A stretch of 64,000 bases of DNA from Hyaloscypha bicolor E (Eukaryota; Ascomycota; Leotiomycetes; Helotiales; Hyaloscyphaceae), in assembly GCF_002865645.1 (NCBI RefSeq), contig NW_020194693.1, positions 744,001-808,000 of the forward strand. The letters run 5' to 3'. The notes under the pieces were generated by a model. That model was given only the letters and a program-made list of their open reading frames with translations. It had not been told where the DNA came from and did not search any database. The translations under genes and the position numbers were made by a program. Each line of letters starts with the position of its first letter. Within the stretch, counting starts at the first letter, position 1. This document shows positions 24,801-35,800 of the stretch, piece after piece.

Positions 24801-26892
24801 GACTGGTATTGGTTGATAATATTGGATAATGCCGGCAGGAGATGCAGATTCTTGCCATGCCTCTCTCAGCTGCAAGTTTGTCGTTCAAGCGGTGGAAGTA
24901 TTCAGCGAGATCCTTTGCAACATCGCGACCAGCCTCATCTAACGCGTCCACAAAGATGGTTATCGACAGCAATTTGGCGGCGCGAATGAGAGCAATGGAG
25001 AAAAGGTCTTCCAATTCTCTGCGCTGCCACTCCCAACCCGTCCCAGCCTCGCCAAACACTCTCTTCTCTTTATAGGCAGCGCGTACTGGTAGTCGGACCG
25101 AAGGAACCTTGGTATACAATTGATGCAAGAGAGACCGAAACATGCCAATTGGAGTCTTCTGTAGTGCAGCGCCCCGTCCATGGAAGAAAAAGTCGAGACA
25201 TAAGCTCTGCTTCGAAAGAGTATTTTTTTGGAATGACAGATAAATAAACGCCATTAATGTTGACTTCCCAGCACCAGGCTTTCCTTTAATCCAAAGCAAT
25301 TCGCGTTCGTTGCCTATCCATGCCGTATACGACTTATGTTGCAGTGCCCACTCACATGTATGTAAATAAGCTCGATCTGGGACATCTGCCTCTTGGCGTC
25401 GGTGGGTAATCTCGGGAAAGGCGAGGGATTGGAGGCAGGCTTACACAGGTTAGCGTTTTCATTCCACAGAGAAGGTGAAGGGTCGAGGAAGTCATACAAA
25501 GGTCTTCCAATGTCATTGCCTCGTCTTTCACTGCCGTGAAATAAGCTTTTGTCACAAGGTGCGAGACCTTCGGCCCCACACGATTTCACAGGTAGATATT
25601 CTTGAATAAATGACTACTGACGTTGATTGAGCTCCTCGACCCAATCCTGGAGCACGTTCAAAACGCTTTTGTATGCCTCACTAGTCCCTCCAGTGAATCT
25701 ACATATGCTTTTATGATCGCAGTCATGCATAGGTACAATTCTCTCGTCCGCAATATCCATAATACCGCTGATACCATCGACAATCTATCCACCGTGCATT
25801 AGCATTAACCCGGGCCAATTGACTCGCTGGAGGAATAACATACCCTTGACTTTGCAGGTGGGGTGCAACTCTGCTCAATAAAAGAGGCGATCTTCATATT
25901 TCGCGTCTGATTTCTGAAGCTGGTTGAAATTTCCTTAAGGCTCTTAGAGTCTTTCTTAAGACCTTCAATGAGATCTGATCTCATAGCTCCAGTAAACCGC
26001 GACGTTCCACGCAATGCTAAATTAGCTATGCTCGTCAATATCATCGGGAACTGAGTTTCAGACGATCCACGGTGAGGTGTGCCGAGGAAGAGGATACCGG
26101 CTACAGATTTTCGGATAGGATCGAACAATTCATCTTCAATCTTGGCAATGACGAGTGCCTGTGTTGCTGTCAGGTAAGGATCTTAGCGCAAAAAGTATAT
26201 CATACTTTCTTGACCACGAGTCCCCCCATACTGTGGCAGGCGAATATCACTGGGCGCGTTTGATCCTAGGGAAGTGTTAAAGACTTGTGTACGTGAAGAG
26301 CACATAGAATATGAATAACGTGCAGGTATTATAAGTACAAGATAATCCGTACTCTTCAACCTCACTGATTAAATCGCGTTGGGGGATTTTCAACTGTACG
26401 AACCTCTTTCTTCCTGCGCTCTCCCTTCAATTTCTCCAATAGATCTCTGGCATATTCATCGAGAGTCCCTGTACTAAATGTGCAAAACACTGATGCGGGG
26501 TATCCATATGAAAAGACTCGAGCGCCTGGCAAGTCTTTCGGTATAAGATCTCGGAGCCAAAAGTTTCCATTGTCGTGAGTCCACGTGTCATAGGCGTCTC
26601 CCATTATCCCGTGAACTGCTACAATATCCAAGGAATTTGTTTCCTGATCCTCGACATCGCCAGGGGCAGAGACTGACGGGTGAAGCGGAAATAAGCCATA
26701 TTTTTCGGTGCGGTTAAAGGTCGGGGCTTGCCCCGTCTGTTGTGAATCGGTTTGGAGGGTTGGACTGGTCTGTTGTTCAATAGATGGCATATTTTCAGAG
26801 GGTTCGACAATGGCTGGGGCAGCCGCCGAGCGAGGGCGAGAGGTGTCTTCCTTCTCCTTCTTTCGCGAAAGTATGTTCCTTAGAGATGGCAT
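21823..26892 (-). CDS. Fungal NOD-like receptor: alpha/beta-hydrolase - NACHT - ankyrin repeats
   Basis: Six exons: 26892-26404, 26265-26206, 26158-25844, 25784-25618, 25567-25498, 25439-21823. I start at the internal ATG 26892 (MPSLRNILSRKKEKED). Exons 1-4 encode a hydrolase of the SesB/GPI-inositol-deacylase type: VAVHGIMGDAYDTW, serine elbow CHSMGG, FLGTPHRGS, and His near VPMHDCDH. A linker (CLQSLAFPEITHRRQ, TCEWAL) leads to NACHT: Walker A GKPGAGKS (about 25284-25261) and Walker B FVDALDE (about 24954-24934). About 20 ankyrin repeats follow: four ordinary, five almost identical 33-residue units, then about eleven 36-residue units (YGRTPLSWAAGSG type). Such proteins are known for non-self recognition and incompatibility; ligand unknown here. 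The first donor is uncertain (GTTCGT keeps frame; a better-looking GTGAGG at 26365 does not). The exon 4/5 join is one base out of frame, so a lesion or missed splice site is possible. Confidence 0.85.
21850..22990 (-). repeat. Array of about eleven 36-residue ankyrin units in the NLR gene
   Basis: Units share GRTPLSWAA and VVKLLLATD with alternating end residues. The array has a 105-108 bp period at the DNA level with high but imperfect identity, so it is an older or less homogenised array than the adjacent 99 bp set. The last unit ends in LQSHHNLSL at the stop codon. Confidence 0.85.
22996..23500 (-). repeat. Five 99 bp coding repeats within the ankyrin domain
   Basis: Copies begin at 23006, 23105, 23204, 23303 and 23402, each exactly 99 bp apart and nearly identical in DNA (for example a single G/A change near 23369). 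Each encodes one ankyrin unit, DGTALQAASSRGHAAIV followed by LLLEKGANVNAK. Sequence diverges only at the outer edges (KLLIAKDGV at the C-terminal side, AEGG at the N-terminal side). Near-identity including silent positions implies recent duplication or gene conversion. Confidence 0.95.
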
Positions 26893-27296
26893 CGTAGCTA
26901 GTGTATAATAGGTCAGGCCTTTGCTTGCAAAGTCCATAGTCTGATCGCAATCGTGCTTGCCTTTAATTTTCAACCTGGTAGCAACACTGCGAATCTGGCA
27001 ATCCTATCAACTGCGACCAGGCTGCCCTACGCCGCAATAGCGCTTGCTGTCCTAGGCTGCTTCGAGATGCGCTAGACTTTTCACGAGACTAGTTCAATAT
27101 CTTCGAGATCTAACAGAACCGTAATACAAAGTACAATATTGTTTTGATGAATGAATAAGCAAAGACGGACGCTCCGTGAACAGACAGTGATGATGAACAG
27201 CGCATCGAAAGCTACGGCAGAATATATCGTGGATTAGTAAGCGAGCCTTCCTTACCGCCTCACTAGATTTTTACCCCCAACCACCACCAACATCAT
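26893..27296. promoter_or_regulatory. Presumed promoter / 5' region of the NLR gene
   Basis: Moderate-GC sequence upstream of the chosen NLR start. The frame stays open for 27 further codons (to an ATG at 26973), so a longer N-terminus (MKIKGKHDCDQ) is possible. No specific site was identified. Confidence 0.3.
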
Positions 27297-27715
27297 ATGG
27301 ATACCACCGATAACATAAATATCTCCACAAGTACGCATCTACGTACTCTGCAATCGAGATATATTAAGTTCCACATGACCGGCGCACGTTGATCAAAGCG
27401 CCAGACCGGCGAGGCGCCAAGGGACGATTCCCTCCCAAAACGGGCGAATACCAACAGCCTAGCGTCTTTCTCAGCAGGGCAGTCCTACCACGAGTGGATC
27501 CAAGGAAGAAAAAGAAGCTATTGATACCGGTAGAATCGAGTCCTACTTCGCGGGCCCATAGTCACGTCCGAAAAGAAGTGATTGACGTGTCTAGCACTCC
27601 TACTTCTGAGGCCCCCGTTCACGGCTCTTCTCCTACCCTTACCGGCACTCCAATTACACGTCGATCCAAGAGCGTAGTTAAAGCACCTCCTACATTCGAT
27701 CCTAATACGGAATGA
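27297..27715 (+). pseudogene. Short ORF pair of unknown nature
   Basis: ATG at 27297 opens 31 codons (MDTTDNINISTSTHLRTL) ending in TGA at 27390-27392. An overlapping frame starting at 27389 continues for about 108 codons, basic and Ser/Thr/Pro-rich (DPRKKKKLLIPVE, TGTPITRRSKSVVKAPPTF). It could be a frameshifted relic or chance. No domain recognised and no intron signal joins the two. Confidence 0.25.
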
Positions 27716-28081
27716 GATGGCGAACACCATGTCTTAATCACCTTCATTCCAGTCATTGATTTCAAACCTTAAGCCCGGGCAAATCCATACCCTCAATATC
27801 AACGATCCCCATCCGAGCTTCCTTCGATGATTTATGGGAGGTTCCTTATACTGGCTACGTTCGAAAATGGGAGAATACATGCAAGTTAAGGGGGGCAGAG
27901 AGAGCTCGAAGAGGTGATTGGACAGTTATTATTGGGAACTAGCTATTGTACTAATTCTGGGAGTTCTAAAGCTTATTTCTACTAATACTAGGACCTTAAT
28001 AGGCTAGGGGCACGCTGTTACGCACCTTTGGCACGCGATGGCGTGCGGAGTATATGCGCATACCCTGAGTATATAAGCATT
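27716..28081. other. Intergenic, no feature seen
   Basis: Unique sequence without a credible ORF, leading into the repeat complex. Near 28010-28080 there are several GCACGC and GCGCATA motifs which may already belong to the inverted repeat starting at 28082. Confidence 0.3.
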
Positions 28082-28250
28082 CCTTGAGGATATACTTTTT
28101 AAGCAATTATAAGGAGCAAGAGAGGGACGTGCTTCTTGCCCACTTTTTGTACGTGTGCCGGGGGCTAAAGAATAGCCGAAAAAGAAAGCCTTACTTTATA
28201 ATAAAATTGCAAAAATTAGCTTGCTAAGCACGGGAGAAGGGAGCTAGAAG
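28082..28250 (+). repeat. Left copy of an outer inverted repeat (partner 46830-46996)
   Basis: CCTTGAGGATATACTTTT, GAGAGGGACGTGCTTCTTGC, TGCCGGGGGCT and TTGCTAAGC occur in this order here and in reverse complement at 46830-46996. The two copies face each other across the whole transposon complex. They could be ends of a larger element or two separate insertions. Confidence 0.7.
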
Positions 28251-28287
28251 GGAATTAAATTCTCAATTATATAAGTATTATAAGGCA

Positions 28288-29165
28288 CGCAATAATAGAG
28301 TAATATATAAGTAGTTAAGGTAAGTAAGCTTTAGAATAGCGCTTGCAAGTATAACTAATTTCCAAGAATTAATTCTAATAAAGAACTAATTAATACCCCT
28401 TTTTAAAGCTAAAAGTATCTCTTTATATATTCTCTAATATTTAGTTAAATATATAAAGCCCTTTATTTAATTAAGAAATATAATCTCATATAATTTATAT
28501 AATTCCGATATAAGCTTAATTTAAAATAGGAAATCAAATCTATAATATTTAATACTTATTTATATATTATTATATATACTTATTATATTAATTTCCTTTC
28601 TAAGCTTCTATTTTTAAAAGGCTTTAGAAAACTGCAAATAGCTTTATATATATCTTTTAAAACTTTCCCGATTCTTAATTTCCTTTAAAAACTCTATATA
28701 TTTATTTTATTTATCTAATTAACTTATAATATAAGATATTTATTAATAGGCAATAAAATAATAGAATAAATTAATAAGTTATAAAACTATAATATTAAAT
28801 TTAATATAAAACTAGTTTCTATTTCTTTTATAAAGTTTAAGGAAACCTTCTTTAAATAAAAGCTCCTAATAATATATATATATATATATATATTTAGTAA
28901 TTTATAAGCTTAAAGCCTATAATATAAATAGTAATATAATTATAATATTAAAGAACTATTAATCTTCTTAATTAATATTTGTAATATTCGAGATTTATTA
29001 TATATTCTTTAGTTATATATAACCTTATATATATTATAACTATATTTCTCTTTTAGGATTTTATTTCCAAGATTAATTAATTTATTCTAGTAAAATATTT
29101 ATTTAATTATATATTTAATTAAAGTAAATTTCTAATATTTTAGGAAATAGATTTACTAATATTGT
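28288..29165 (-). mobile_element. Third, truncated and heavily RIPed copy of the chromodomain Gypsy family (LTR plus 3' end)
   Basis: Starting TATAAGGCACGCAATAATAG, this follows the LTR of the elements at 31141 and 37917 through to about 28591. It continues into the element's 3' non-coding region (matching 31467 onward) before fading near 29165. Only the LTR and adjacent internal end are present. C-to-T/G-to-A changes are much denser than in the 31141 copy. Confidence 0.6.
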
Positions 29166-29472
29166 AACGGCTGGTGTCACATGATTAATACGAACGTGGT
29201 TTCAGCCAAGGGGTTGGTTTCAGCTAAGGTTCCAAGCTATGGTTCAAACCAAGCTCGCTTCCAAAGCTCGGCGTTTCAGTGGTTTTGGCCATACCTACTT
29301 ATCCACTGCCACACCTCACTCCTTCTCTCCTTAGCTTTAGATTCTGTAGGACATTGTAATCATAGATCTTTGAGCATCGTTCCATTGCTTTGTTCCTGCC
29401 GTCACAGTGCGGGACATCTTGCTTTCCCCGACTAAAGGGTTGGGCCCCTTTAGCGCGACGTCAAGTCCGACT
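29166..29472. other. Unique flank left of the piggyBac element
   Basis: Normal-GC sequence starting TGTAACGGCTGGTGTCAC. An inverted GCAGCCGTTACTG occurs near 47107-47119, which may be coincidence. No credible gene. This is the left-hand DNA next to the piggyBac terminus. Confidence 0.3.
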
Positions 29473-29480
29473 ATTACTAT

Positions 29481-29498
29481 CCCCCCCCCCCCCCCCCC
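29481..29498 (+). repeat. C18 homopolymer in the left piggyBac TIR
   Basis: Eighteen Cs follow ATTACTAT. The matching position in the right TIR is a run of ten (G10 at 46374-46383 on the plus strand). Length differs between the TIRs; homopolymers of this length are also prone to sequencing error. Confidence 0.8.
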
Positions 29499-29508
29499 TA
29501 AACACTTA

Positions 29509-29740
29509 TAGTGGGTCCAACATTCGCCTCACTCTCATGCCACGATTCACACCACTAAAGGCACGCAATGAGTCTTTACTGCTTTCTACTTCGAGTGAGC
29601 CAGTACTCACTGGGCTTTCTGCCGCTCTTATAGTGCAAGTTGTACTGTAAGCTAGAAGCTTCTACGTGCTCTGATTAGCTAAAAATAGGGTGAGGCGTGG
29701 CGTGAGTGAAGCATAAGAGTGCGGCGAATATCGGACCCAC
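29509..29740. mobile_element. MITE 1, inserted in the left piggyBac TIR
   Basis: About 232 bp with imperfect inverted ends: AGTGGGTCCAACATTCGCC on the left, and on the right the reverse complement of AGTGGGTCCGATATTCGCC, followed by further similarity (CACTCT(C/T)ATGC). It interrupts the piggyBac sequence between AAACACT and TCCCTTCG, with TA at each side. No coding capacity. Confidence 0.65.
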
Positions 29741-29857
29741 TATCCCTTCGTCCGGTGAGACATTGCCAGGCGCTAGCAAGGGGGGGTCCCGCACTGAACG
29801 GGGGGGCTCGCCTGGCACACGGAGCATAATAATTATGTACCTTTGCATACAAATTTA

Positions 29858-31135
29858 TTAGTAAGCTACATCGCTTAAATGAAATCGCTGCCAGCACTCC
29901 CCCTCTTTACAGAGCGGTATATCACAAAAAACACACCCACCCTGTGAGCGTTTTGCTATACCATTTACCCCTTTTCCTAAGACCCTTTTGCACTTTAATT
30001 CATACGAACACCAAGTGCACGTGCTTCTTTTAAGGCGTTTTTCCCAGTAATGCAAGTGCGGGGCTTCGGGATTAAATACCCTCTTACCCCCCAATCCCCT
30101 TTGCAAGCTCGCTAGCTTTACCTTCTCAGAATACCCTAATAGCTTACAATAAAGCTCGATTCTGAATTGCAAATGCGTAAGGGGGCGTTCCTCCACTGTA
30201 CTTAATTGGTAAAGCCTATAACCATTTATACAGGCTACCTCAATTAGCCAGTAAAACAAGGGCCACCAATTCCTAAGGGTAGGCTTGTGACTCTCGTACA
30301 CTTCCCTGAATTGGTTTGCCAGGTCCACCCCTCCCATATATTAATTATAATCATTAATAAAGCTGGGAATCTGAAGCTCTTTTATTAGTATTTCGCCAAA
30401 AACCTCCCGTATGATTCGCCCATTTGTGGACGTCTTTACAGGATGTCTTCTCTCCTTTACTCGCCAGTCCTCTGCTTTATCCACGGTATGAATATTACTT
30501 AAAGCTAAGACAATACTATTATCTTGCCAAGCTAAGCAAAGCATATTCTCAACCACTGCCGCAAGCAAGGTATTCCATTCTAGCTTCGTGGCGAACCGAT
30601 TTTTAATTGCTAATAATTCCGATGTATTACAATAAAACATTGTTGTTGTATTGTAATAATAATATATTGATAGATGAAGAGGAAAGAGAGGTGTGGCACG
30701 AGTGGCCAAAGCTTAAATACAGGAATGTAGTCACGTGAGCCTGCACGTGACTACTAGTACGCAGTTGCCATGCAACACGATGGAAATAGCTTGTATGGGC
30801 GAGTAGTACCCACTGTACTAAATTTACAGGCTTATAGCTCTGAAAATAAGGGTACAGAGATAAAGTAATTATCGAGGTATATTATAAGGTAGCGGCGTGG
30901 GAGGGAAAGTGCCAGATTTCGTATGAGAGAACCGGTATTTATAAGGGTTGGATAAAGAGTTATTTTTTAAAGCCCCTTTTCTCGCAAGCTCTATATCCAA
31001 TTATATATATATCCGTAATCCGCAAGTCTGTAGATTTTATACCCTTATTTAATAGGTTTCTTGGGCATTTTATATATGTGTGAGGATCTAAATTAATTAG
31101 CGGGGTAGCGGGGTAAGAGAGGAAGAAAGAGAAAC
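29858..31135 (-). pseudogene. piggyBac transposase, C-terminal part (broken)
   Basis: Minus-strand order: HTYIKCPRNLLNKGI near 31090, LALSLPRR and YLDNYFISVPLFSEL (second catalytic Asp region) near 30880, GTTRPYKLFP, then the solo LTR (30625-30777), ELLAIKNRFATKLEWNTLL, VLALSNIHTV, and, after an in-frame TAA at 30341-30343, MGGVDLANQF (third catalytic Asp region). It ends with a Cys-rich zinc-binding tail (CTWC, CVFC, PLCKEGEC) and a stop at 29858. This is the DDE_Tnp_1_7-type transposase layout. Where families usually have DLADQ this copy has DLANQ. In-frame stops also occur near 30844. All lesions seen fit C-to-T/G-to-A changes. Confidence 0.8.
30625..30777 (-). mobile_element. 153 bp solo LTR inside the transposase
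   Basis: Flanked by the 5 bp duplication CGATG/CGATG (30620-30624 and 30778-30782; CATCG on the minus strand). On the minus strand it starts TGTTGCATGG and ends TTTTATTGTAATA (CA end possibly mutated to TA). Removing it with one duplication rejoins the transposase frame exactly (LFPS joined to ELLAIKNRF). It carries a palindrome at 30728-30753, TAGTCACGTG and CACGTGACTA around a 6 bp loop. No internal retroelement sequence remains, so it is a solo LTR or a TRIM remnant. Confidence 0.8.
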
Positions 31136-31140
31136 GTACC

Positions 31141-31467
31141 TGTAAGGCACGTAATAGCAGGGTAATATACAAGTAGTCAAGGTAAGTAAGCTGCGGAGTG
31201 ACGCTTGCAAGTGTAACTGATTCCAAGAATTAATTTCAATAAAAGACTAATTAATACCCCTTTCCAAAGCTAGAAGTGTCTCCCTATATATTCCCTAGTA
31301 CTTAGCCAAGCCTGCGAAGCACTTTACTTAACTAGGAAATATGATTTCCTGTAATCCGTATAATTCTGATTACCTGTATAATTCCGATTATAAGCTTTAC
31401 CTAAAATAGGAAACTAGATCTACGATATCTAATACCTATCTATACGCCATTACGTATACCTATTATA
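31141..31467 (-). repeat. LTR of element 1 (3' LTR in coding sense)
   Basis: Begins TGTAAGGCACGTAATAGC and ends ACGTATACCTATTATA. It is longer than its 303 bp relatives because the phrase around ATAATTCTGATTACCTG is partly duplicated. It is much less mutated than the internal region. Confidence 0.85.
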
Positions 31468-32879
31468 TTAATCCCCTTTCTGGGCCCTTGTTCCTAAGAG
31501 GCCTGAGGAAACTGCGAATAGCTTTATAAATAATTCCCTGAAACTTTTCTGGCTATTAGTCCTCCCTAAAGACTTCCCATAATTGCCTTATTATTACGCC
31601 AGGTAATAGACTTGAGGATATAGTTTACTAATCCTGCCTAGCTAACCCGTAAATTGCCTCTGGTAATTCTTTCTTATAAAGGTAGTACGGGTATAGTATA
31701 TACTATTAGATAGGAAGCTTTTCCGGTTTTCTAATTAGTTTATAAATCCTAACTTAGCCTTTATTTGCAAATAAATTATTACTTTATAGGCCTAAAAGCT
31801 TAGAAAAATTAATCTGATTTTCTAGTTTATTTATAAATTCCTTTTTTAGAATTTTCTAGGTATTTCTAGTATAGAGCTAGTTCTAAATTCGTAATTACTA
31901 TTTAGGGAAAGGGTATTATAAAAAGGCCTCTTTTTTCCTACTAACTAATTTTCCCTTTCCTTAACTATAATACTATATCTAGCTTCTTTTCGTTTCTTGC
32001 CTTTCTTTTTTAAGTTTTCTTTAAGCTTCTTTAAGTTTCTTTAAGTTTTATTTAAGCTTTATTTAAGTTCCTTTCTAATTTCCTTTTTTATTTCTTTATT
32101 TATTAAGATAAATACTTTTCTTAGTATTTATTAGCCTATTATTACTTATTTGGCTAATACTTTTATATTTTTAATTTGCCTTTACTATTTTTAATATTTC
32201 AAGAATATTACTAAGTTTCCCGACTTTATTTATATTAAGAATAATAATTACTTAATATATAATTACTATTATTTTAAAAATAAGAAGTATAATTTTATAA
32301 GTTATAATTTCCTTTATTTATTTCTTATTTTAATACTATTTAAGGTTTCTTAAATATATATAATATAATTAAATTACTTTCTTTAAGCTATTAATATATA
32401 TAAGCGTTTTTTTTATTCTTTACCCGAAAAAAAAAGGCTATTACTATTTTTTTTCTATATTAAATAGTATATATTTCTTATATTAAAGCTATTATTTAAG
32501 ACTAATAGATTTCCCTAATAATTTAAGAAATAAATTAAGTAATTCTTACTAGTTTAGTATAAGTATAAAGTATTTTTAATAATATAATTAATATTCTTTA
32601 ATATTAAATAAGCTTACTTTTTTCTTATTTCTTACTAATAGCTAATAGTTTTATAAACTAATTTATTACTTATTTCTCGAGAGAATTCTAATAAGAATAA
32701 TAATAAAAATAATAAAAAGTAATTATAAAAATAGGGTATTTATAAGATATAGAAATTAGAGTTTTTAGAGTTCTTAATAATTTTTATATAGTTTTTTCAA
32801 GAATAAATATATGGTTTTTTTAATAGTTTTCTAATAAAAGCATTTATTTTTTATATTTCTATTTAGCTAATAGTATTAT

Positions 32880-35800
32880 AATATTACTTTTTTTTTTAAG
32901 TATTCTTATAATTCTTGAGCTAAATTTTCTAGATTACTTAGTAGTTCCTATATATTATTTACTAGTAAGTAGCCTTTCTAATAAATAAGATATTTCTTTT
33001 CTTTTTTGCTTTTTTTATAGGCTATAATAGATTTTACCTCAAATTTTTCTTTACTCTTAATCCTAACCAGTTCTAGTTCTATTATAATACTAGCTTGCGG
33101 GTATTATAGTTCTAAGAAAGAAATATGAAAAATATTATAGATCTAATATAATAGTAGTAATTCTAAGTAGTATATCTATTTATATATTCCTATAATTTCT
33201 AGAACTTTAAAGAAGCCAAGATATTTATTTACTAGCTTTATACTAGGTTATAGCTATTAAATATTCTTTATACGAAATATAACTTTATTATATATATTAA
33301 ATTTCTTATTAATATATTTCTTATTATAGTACTTTTTTTATATATTTATTATTTCTTATTATTATATTTTTAGTACTTTCTATTTTACTTGAATTTTTTA
33401 TATTCTTTCCTATATTACTAGTATTTCTCTTTCTGAAATATTATCCTTAATATATAGTTTAATACTAGAATAAAATCCGTATAATATATAAAATAGAGAA
33501 ATTCTTATTATTAAATATATAAAGTTATTATATATGAATTCTATAAGAATAAGCTTTATTATCTAGTTATTTTACTAGTAACTAGAATAATATCTTAAGT
33601 ATTATTCTAGAGTTTGGTTTAGATTCTCTATTTATTTATTAGTTTATAAGTAAAATACTATATTTAGTTATTATTAAATCTTTAAATAAAAATATAGACT
33701 TAACTAGAACTTATTTATAAAAACAGATTCTTTATTAGAGGTTATATTTATAGGTATACTAAAGTCTTTAATAATATAATATATAAATAGCTTTATTAAC
33801 TTAGGAGCTAAGATCTCTTTAATAATCGGAATATATTATATTATTTTTATATATTTATTAATAATAATAAATATAGAATTATATATTTTATTATGAAATC
33901 TAGAAGAAAATAGTCCTATAATAAAGTTTATAGTAATTTCTTGCTATAGCTTAGAAAAGAGAGGAAATAAACTAAGTATACTATATAATAGATATCTCTT
34001 TACCTTAGTTTATTAATATATAGAACAAGTTCTAATATAGTTTTTTATATTCTTTTTTATATTTTACTAGAAATACTTTTTCTAGAAAATCTCTAGTATC
34101 TTATTAGTACTAAAATACCTACCCGTAAGATTATTATAATTAGCTTATAGTAATTCTTTTTTAAGAGCCGGCTTATTTAGTATATAAATAGTATTCTAAT
34201 ATCTTAATAACTCAGATATATTAAGTTCCCAAGTCTTAATAACTCTAGTAAAGGTTTTTTTTAAGAACTATTTATATTACTAGTATTATATTAATAAATC
34301 GAGCCTTTAGTACTATAATAATAATTTAAGTAATATCTCTTTACTTTTCTTATATACTATTTTGAACTTAGTTACTTATTTAGCTAGAATTCGTAATATA
34401 TACTATTTATAACTAGCTATACTAGTAATAGGCTCAAGTAATAATATTTCTAGTATTATTTTATTATTAAAATAGATTTCTTTTTTGGAATTTCTTAGTA
34501 TCTTACTAATTAAGAAATACCTATTTCCTTTTTTCTAGGCCTTGAATTACAGTATTATAGGAATAGTATAGTATCTTATTACTACTATTTATAGGACTCT
34601 TTATTTTATATTCTATAGCTTATTATAAAATATAAGTAATAAAGTATTTTTATTTATATTTACTATAAAGTCTGGCCTTTTTAATAATCTATTAGCGGGA
34701 TTATTATACCCTAACTAGTACTTTAAAACAAAGTTAAAAATAGCTAGCTTTTCTGCCTATCTTATTTATTAATTATTTAGTTTTTTCTTAGTTATAAAGT
34801 ATTTTAAATTATTATAATTTATCTTAATAATAATAATATATCAGGTATATATTAGGTAATATTACTAAGTATAAAATACTAAAATAATAGCTAAGAGCTT
34901 AGAATTATATATTTTATATCTGCTCTTAATTATAGTTATTTTCTTTAAATAAAAAATAATAAAGTATTATCTGGCTTCTACTTTCTTACTAAAAAGCTAG
35001 GAAATTATATCTATAATTACAAATCCTAAAGTATTTATTTTTATATAAATTTTTAAGGCTAGATTAAAATAATAAAGAATTAGTATTATTATAAATATAA
35101 TTTATAGCTTCTTAAATATCCTATCTACCTTATTTATTTAACTAAAATAATATTATAAGTTTCTATTAGTTTTTAATAAATTAGTTAATTCTTTTATTAT
35201 CCTAAAGTATTTATAAATAAATCTTTAGTAAAAGTTAATAAAACCCAAGAATACTTAGACTTCTCGAATATTATTCTTTAGGGCTAGCTATTTCCTAATA
35301 GCTATAATTCTACTAGCTTTTATTTTTATATTATCTAGGCTAATTATAAATTCCAGAAATTTTACTTTTTTTATATTAAACTTGTATTTTACTAAGTTTA
35401 TAAAAAGCTAGTATTATTATAATTACTTGAGTATATATTAGACTACTATTATATACTATTCTAGATTTTCTAAATAAATTAAAATATTATCTAGATAGAC
35501 TATATAGATAATATTTATAAGGCTTACTAATATATAATTAATATATACCTGGAATATTACTAGAATATTAGATAATTTAAAAAATATAATATAATACTTA
35601 AAATATTTATAATATATTCGAAATACTATTTTTTTACTTATTATTCTCTCGTATTTATAACTAATAATAAGTATTTTTTAAGTCTAACTTTATATATATC
35701 TTTACTTTATAAAGCCTATTTATAGTTTTACTAATAAATAATAATAATTCTATTTAGATTCTAGTAATTAATATATAAATATAGGCTACCTTCTTTTTTT

